The notes under the pieces are model-generated. The model had not been told where the DNA came from. It was given only the letters and a program-made list of their open reading frames with translations, and made no database searches. DNA of 64,000 nt from Caprella mutica (Eukaryota > Arthropoda > Malacostraca > Amphipoda > Caprellidae), in the NCBI GenBank assembly GCA_947561585.1, contig CANNZV010000842.1:62001-126000 (forward strand), written 5' to 3'. Position 1 is the first letter of the stretch. Every line of letters begins with the position of its first letter. Shown here piece by piece: positions 58,538-64,000 of the stretch. Made by a program: the position numbers and the translations under genes.

Positions 58538-58813
58538 CAGTGGTACCCAACCGGTGGTTCTTAGGCTTTGACATAGGGATCATTTATAACTCAAAACCTA
58601 TTCAACCAAATTTCCTGAATTTAGGTCGGACGAATGGTCATCATCCATAAATAATCATTTTATTAAACATTATCCAGGAATCATTTGATTAGAATTTGGG
58701 AGCAATCGGATCAAGGTCAAGATCATTTATAACTCAAAAAGTATTCGACCAATTGCCTGAAATTTAGGGGGTAAGGAAAGGGGTCGCGAGTGTCAAAATG
58801 TTGGGAACACCTG
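58538..58813. mobile_element. 276-bp hAT-type MITE upstream of copy 6
   Basis: Ends CAGTGGTACCCAACCGGTG and, reversed, CAGGTGTTCCCAACATTTTG, with a perfect 8-bp duplication AGCTATGA (58530-58537 and 58814-58821). Copy 4 has a single 'agctatgacatgaaagactt' at the homologous site, which confirms the empty-site sequence. The interior carries the 'ataactcaaaa..gtattcaacc' repeat also found at 16790-17045 and 25500-25990. Confidence 0.88.
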
Positions 58814-59121
58814 AGCTATGAAATACAAGACTTTGATATTCTATTTTTATTTATTTTAGATTAGAGAAGAGAAGTAATACAAGGAAACAGAATTTATAAT
58901 TCATACAAGTTAGAAAACGTGATTTCAAACAGAACAAATTATTCTAAACCTGAGGAATTGTTAAAAATGTATTTATTATTTTATTAATAAATGCATTTTG
59001 CTTGTGATAGTTGCTTGTGAATGAAGTAAACATCACTTAGGTGAAATTGGTAAAAGTCTTTAACTAAAATTTTCTTGATCGTAATTAAGATTGAGGTAGG
59101 TAAGTCGCGATAGAGTTGACA

Positions 59122-59197
59122 TAAATCGCGTTGTGGTAAATCGCGTTGTGGTAAATCGCGTTGTGGTAAATTGCGTTGTGGTAAATCTCGTTGTGGT
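59122..59197. repeat. 15-bp tandem repeat 'taaatcgcgttgtgg', five units
   Basis: Five units with single changes. They have expanded inside sequence shared with the upstream regions of copies 4 and 5 ('gtaaatcgcggtagggttgg' at about 50330), where only one unit-like word exists. Confidence 0.85.
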
Positions 59198-59439
59198 ATT
59201 ATAATTGGTAGACATACAATATCCTTCAATTGACTACACATATTTTGGTTCTCTATACATAAACTGACGAGTCACGAAAATAATGTTTAAAGTAAACAAT
59301 GACCAGCGTTTAACCAACTAATTTCACTCAAACTTTTTGAGCAATTATTGGAAGTTGATATTCAAGTTTTTCTTAAGTTACTTGTCAGTTAATATATCAG
59401 AATAGAAATTATATCATATAGTTAGTAATATATTTATCA

Positions 59440-59670
59440 CTGTTATACGCTTCGTGCCACACAATGCACTGAGATGGATTTAGCTGAGTGTACACTATAT
59501 GCACTAGTATAATAACCTAGTGCCCTATATATTGTTTTCTTATTAATGTATTGAATAACTGATTAGATTAATAGATGATGACATACTACTCATATTATAA
59601 CATTGAAGAGATAATGCAAATACCAAATAGAGCATTTTCATCGTGTACCGTAAGATTATTATTGACTGCA
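59440..59670 (-). promoter_or_regulatory. conserved distal upstream block, copy 6
   Basis: Counterpart of 24645-24860, 32105-32345 and 52905-53120, about 1.6 kb upstream of the copy 6 start codon, with 'ttatacgcttcgtgccacac', 'gcactgagatgg' and 'ctgattagatt'. Confidence 0.35.
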
Positions 59671-60469
59671 GTTAATCCACAACTCTTCAAATTTGGATAG
59701 AATTTTTTTGACGAAAAATGGTTTATAGCTAGGTAGTAGGCAATTTTTTTTTTCTTTCATTTGCTTGGAAAATAACTTTAGACAGTGTAATATGTTCCAA
59801 CTTTTTGGGGGATAGAGGCACTACAGCCAACCCAATTTAAAAAAATTAATAAAATCTCCGCCTTCACAAAAACGAATGCACCAAAAAAAAGTTTGATGAA
59901 ATCTGAGTTGACCCCCATAAATATTATGCGCAGGCATTTTCATAATATTGGGTCCACTTTGACCAAGATATCAGAGCTTATCTTCGAAGATAATATATGA
60001 CCTAATTATCGACGATTGAATATTAAATACTGAAAGATATATTCAATGGAGATAGAGAGGGTATTTTCTTTAGTTTTTCACTTTTTTTTATTATATCATC
60101 TCGAAATTGGTAATTGATGATAAAAATTTCTGTTTTTATTTACTGCTAGCTAGTACTGTCCATTTACATTTTCATTGACGATTTAGATATTTCAGAAAAT
60201 AATACCATAATAGAACATTAAATATTATAACGTATATAATTAACTCGTAATGCATGATATTTTTCCAAACAAATTTGCATTATAGAGTCAATTCGACCAC
60301 AACATTTTTTATCAGAGTAACAAAGTTCATAGTGGTAAATAAAGCACATTTTGGCAATATTTACTTTTATAAGCATAATATTAAAATCATTTATTTAGAC
60401 CTCTTCCTATACAAAGAAAAGGCACATATATAATACATGTAAAACAATCTTCAAATCACCAGTGGCCGA
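59671..60469. other. intergenic, nothing seen
   Basis: AT-rich sequence between the divergent copies 6 and 7. No repeat structure or open frame of note. Confidence 0.45.
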
Positions 60470-61135
60470 ATACTATACTTATGCTGTGCTAATCTCTGAA
60501 GGCGATAACAGAGCAGCTTGTCAGAATTGACCAGAGTTGTTGTTGTTGCTGGTTATTACGTAGAAGCTTCCTCTGAATGAAGCATTGAAGCAGCTTACCA
60601 GGTTACTATTCATTAGTCCGACGCTCCATTAGTCAAACACCCCATTAGTCTGACCCTTTTGTAGTTTATTGGGTCGTTGGATTATAATGGGGCGTCGGAC
60701 TAGTGGGGCGTTGGATTATAATGGGGCGTCGGACTAGTGAGTCGTTGGATTATAATGGGGCGTCGGACTAGTGGGGCGTTGGATTATAATGGTGCGTCGG
60801 ACTAGTGGGGCGTTGGATTATAATGGGGCGTCGGACTAGTGGGGCGCTGGATTATAATGGGGCGTCGGACTAATGGGGCGTTGGATTATAATGGGGCGTC
60901 GGACTAATGGGGCGTTGGATTATAATGGGGCGTCGGACTAATGGGGCGTTGGATTATAATGGGGCGTCGGACTAATGGCACGTCCCCCTCAAGCACTATA
61001 CTGATGATATGCTAATCTCTGACAACCAGATCAGAGCCGCTTGTAGAAATTGATCAGAGTTGTTGTTGCTGGTTATTACGTAGAAGCTTCCTCTTGATGA
61101 AGCATTGTTGCAGCATACCAGATACTTTATAGTAA
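60470..61135. repeat. 130-bp direct repeats flanking an iterated 34-bp array
   Basis: Segments 60470-60605 and 60990-61135 are direct copies, sharing 'actatact', 'tgctaatctctga', 'gagttgttgttg', 'gctggttattacgtagaagc' and 'gaagcattg'. Between them, 60612-60979 holds about nine units of a 34-bp repeat made of 'ggggcgtcggacta' and 'gcgttggattataat' halves. At its left edge lie three inverted 'attagtccgacgctcc'-like units, so the array also has a fold-back outline (CATTAGTCCGACG / CGTCGGACTAATG). Confidence 0.8.
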
Positions 61136-61369
61136 AATGCCTGAATAATACAGTTTGACAGAGTGGGAATGGTGTCATTTTGACCCCTTTTATGTATGAA
61201 TAGTCTAACCATTAAATAGGCTATGATCAAATGATCATACATACATTATAGTTTTGAAACTACCTAACCCTAAACATAAAAAAAAAGTCAAAATGCCCTA
61301 TTCAAATATACGCATTTGAGTTCAAAATTCAGGTGGGTTCATTTTGACTCCATTGTAATGCATTCATAG

Positions 61370-61870
61370 ATCTATTATTATTTTGTGCCATTGTTCATGC
61401 CGAAAAAATGAATCATCATTTAAACTAAATTCAAATTGTCATGAATCGAAGCTTATTCTACAAACATTATTCATTAAATAATATCCCTGAATATCGGAAG
61501 TTAATTTTAGAAGCTTTTTATAGTGAACTTTTTTATATCTTACAATATTTTCCTAAACTTATTTGTAACATAAGGTTTATGTAATTGAACGTATCTTTTG
61601 TTGAACGAATACTATACTTATTGTAAAGCATGTAATTTTTCAATGTATTATTTTTTGTTTAAATAAACTATTGATAATGTGTAAATGTATATTGTATTGA
61701 TATCAAAACTGAAGAATAATAACTAACTATGAAATTTAAAGAAGAAATACGAGTACATATATCGAAGACATATGTATATACTATGCATATGACATAGGTA
61801 ATTTAGTGTTTAAAATATCATAAGTATTTATATTGTCTATATGACATAGATAATTTTAATGTGTATATGA
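61370..61870. repeat. segment duplicated at 32470-32830
   Basis: Aligned to the far-upstream region of copy 4. Here an extra short tandem duplication 'atatgacatag(g/a)ta' occurs three times (about 61787, 61840, 61866). Confidence 0.5.
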
Positions 61871-62546
61871 CATAGGTACTAATGGAAAATAGGTTTTTAC
61901 TAATCAATTTAAAGTTACGATTAAGTGAGAGTCTCAAATAATATCATATATTCATAAGTGATATGAATGAACATGCCTTTTTTATGATAACTCTTCTTGT
62001 CATATAAACTAATTTTCAAAAATGATATTTCCTTGTGCCAATGGAATTATTTCCACCAAACTAATTAACGCAAAGTTTAATGGATTTCAAATTAGGAGAA
62101 ATTTAGAGAAGTCACAAAAATATTCATTATCGTTTTAATAATATTTCATGTAAGGCAGAATTCGCTATCGAGTTACAACTATAATAAACAGTTATATGTA
62201 GTTTATTAGATTAATGTGAAGGCAAATGCATTAAATATATGAAGTGTATGAAACCACTAACCAATAGCGTGAGTGTCCCTTTAATAACCTGATCAATAAA
62301 TGAACTCCTTGTTAACCTAACCAGTTTGTCCTTGGGACTACTTTCTACTTAACTGTTTAAACTGGTAAAATACTCTGGTGAGACTAGGGAACAGTAACTA
62401 GTGTAACACTGATGTCAGTAGAGATTACTAACTAGTGCAACACTGGTGACACAACGAGAGACTAGTGACTAGTGAACTAGTAACAAGAGAATATTTCTTT
62501 GAAATTAAACTAGATACGAAAACTTGATTCCAATCGAATCTTAGCG
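61871..62546 (+). promoter_or_regulatory. upstream region of copy 7 with conserved 20-mer
   Basis: TAACCAGTTTGTCCTTGGGA at 62318-62337 is identical to the word upstream of copy 1 and is followed by many ACTAGTG/ACTGGTG words up to 62490. Position is 210 bp before the start codon. The clade A motif is therefore kept in this inverted copy, which supports the plus-strand gene model. No TATA box could be fixed. Confidence 0.4.
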
Positions 62547-64000
62547 ATGGAGAAATTAGTGAGGTCACGCCAGCTATTAGAGGAGTCTCTCCTCTCTTTG
62601 GGAGGCGGAGGAGAACTCCTCACAGAAGATAGACAGAGAATTCTCTCTTTGGAGTCCATGGAGCTGCTCCAGCGACTCAGAGAGGGAGAGTTGTCCGCTG
62701 TCAAAGTGATGGAGGCTTTTCAAGCTAAGGTGACCATTGGAAGTAGGGATTTTTAATAACAACTTTCATTTTATTGAGATAATTTTTAGGAAGAGAATTT
62801 CTCAAAAGTTCAATCATTATTTAACACATGGGATAAAATCTTAACAAGGTTGAGAGTGGAAGAAACGGTCATTTTTCAAATCCAATTTGGCTTTAAACTA
62901 TTCTATATCTTTCAAGTAACAATATTTCAAGTAACAATATTTCAAATAACAATATTTCAAGTAACAATATTTCAAGTAACAATATTTCAAGTAACAATAT
63001 TTCAAGTAACAATATTTCAAATAACAATATTTTAAGTAACAATATTTCAAGTAACAATATTTCAAGTAACAATATTTCGAGTAACAATATTTCAAGTAAC
63101 AATATTTCAAGTAACAATATTTCAAATAACAATATTTCAAGTAACAATATTTCAAGTAACAATATTTCAAATAACAATATTTCAAGTAACAATATTTCAA
63201 GTAACAATATTTCAAGTAACACTATTTCAAGTAACAATATTTCAAATAACAATATTTCAAGTAACAATATTTCAAGTAACAAGTAATGAATGCAATAGAG
63301 ATTAACGTTGGAGAATAAAATTGGCAACTTTAATATTAACTTCCCTTTTCTTTTCAGGCTATCTGTGAGAGTAAAAGAACAAACTGCGTAACGGAGTTCA
63401 TACTTGATGCCAAGGTAACAAATTTCAATAATTATACCTATTTGTTATTTGTAAAATACCTAGCTTATCATTTGAAAACATTCTCCAACATATTGTATTT
63501 GTATTTAAAATGGATTAAAATCTTCTATTTTAACGTATACCTTTAAAAATTTTGAGAATAGAGTTTCAAAAATGTGTAAAAATAATTTCAAGAGACACTG
63601 TTGATGTTTTCATGGAATACATTGAATTGTTTCAGCAAAATTCAGGCTTAAACGTTAATTTCAAAACTACATATTATAGTCAGAAACAGAGATCACATCA
63701 TAATTTTAAAATAATTTTAAAATTCGTGGCTCAATTGAGTCAATTAAATGAGTCAAAGAGATATCTTTTCTGGTGTTATTCCAGAAGTTTGCAGAGGATC
63801 TAGAAGCAAGAAGATCTTCCCTAGATCTCTCTTCAATGCCTCTGTTCGGAATCCCTCTGAGTGTGAAAGAAATGATTCATGTGGAAGGTACAGACAGTAC
63901 ACTTGGTCTTCAAAAGCTGGTTAACAAACCTAGTGAGGAAGAATCTGCTTTGGTTCAGTTATTCAGAACATTTGGCGCCATTCCTTTCGTCAAAACAAAC
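62547..64000 (+). CDS. amidase-signature hydrolase, FAAH-like, copy 7 (clade A), 5' part only
   Basis: Predicted FAAH-like hydrolase on the plus strand, opposite to the other six copies. Visible exons are 62547-62729, 63358-63414 and 63785 to the window end, which cuts exon 3 about 20 bp before its expected end. Exons 1 and 2 have clade A lengths (183 and 57 bp) with GT-AG borders. The start is MEKLVRSRQLL in a GCGATGG context. The catalytic Lys108 is present (GIPLSVKEM). The two Ser positions lie beyond the window. Exon 3 is more diverged from copies 1 and 2 (VEGTDSTLGLQ, EEESALVQLFRTFG). Intron 1 carries a 15-bp minisatellite of about 25 units. Confidence 0.82.
62911..63284. repeat. 15-bp minisatellite in intron 1 of copy 7, about 25 units
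   Basis: Array of AAGTAACAATATTTC with a recurrent AAATAACAATATTTC variant. The unit is a multiple of three and open in several frames on both strands, giving spurious low-complexity frames. It lies between the exon 1 donor and the exon 2 acceptor and contains no splice-like signals of its own. Confidence 0.95.

Noticed and set aside
62893..63327. Long Leu/Ile- and Tyr/Cys/Leu-rich minus-strand frames
   Set aside because: They are translations of the 15-bp minisatellite in intron 1 of copy 7.

Overview
The window looks like nuclear DNA of an animal, most likely an arthropod and perhaps a hemipteran insect. The evidence is strongly AT-rich sequence, GT-AG introns of roughly 60 bp to 1.8 kb, and fragments of animal transposon families (hAT/ZBED-like, piggyBac, mariner, Penelope-like, LINE). 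No bacterial-style operons, rRNA or tRNA genes or CRISPR arrays were seen. The species assignment is inference only.

The only host genes recognised are a tandem cluster of seven paralogs of the amidase-signature enzyme family, closest by memory to fatty-acid amide hydrolase 1 / vitamin D3 hydroxylase-associated protein. Each complete copy has ten exons with the same intron positions and phases, and I reconstructed them exon by exon. Two clades are present. Clade A comprises copy 1 (2129-7337, minus), copy 2 (10351-15753, minus) and copy 7 (62547-64000, plus, running off the window). Clade B comprises copy 3 (18637-22806), copy 4 (27693-30606), copy 5 (46452-49330) and copy 6 (54887-57811), all minus. 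Copies 1, 2, 3, 4 and 6 have intact frames of 534-546 codons and keep the Lys-Ser-Ser triad with the 75- and 24-residue spacing of mammalian FAAH. Copy 5 carries an in-frame TAG in exon 6. Copy 6 has Glu in place of the near-invariant Asp just before the nucleophile loop.

Clade B copies end in a 42-bp (14-codon) sequence that contains the stop codon and is tandemly repeated, so the last residues, the stop and the start of the 3' UTR are one minisatellite. Identical or near-identical introns between copies 4/5 and 5/6 suggest gene conversion.

The rest is a dense repeat landscape. A recurring type is a fold-back element whose inverted ends are arrays of short 14-16 bp units, sometimes flanked by 9-11 bp direct repeats (20078-20481, 35194-39194, 35424-36471, 43451-44466). 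The termini share a CTAGGAAAA-like start but each family iterates a different unit. From 42.1 to 46.2 kb a decayed LINE has been hit in turn by a Penelope-like element, a fold-back element and a hAT element, each with a readable target duplication. An internally deleted piggyBac sits at 36638-38319, a mariner-like remnant lies in intron 2 of copy 2, and several MITEs and minisatellites (16 bp x about 75; 37 bp x 13.5; 15 bp x about 25; 34 bp x about 9) fill intergenic space and introns. The best candidates for something undescribed are the iterated-terminus fold-back family and the stop-codon-spanning 42-bp repeat.
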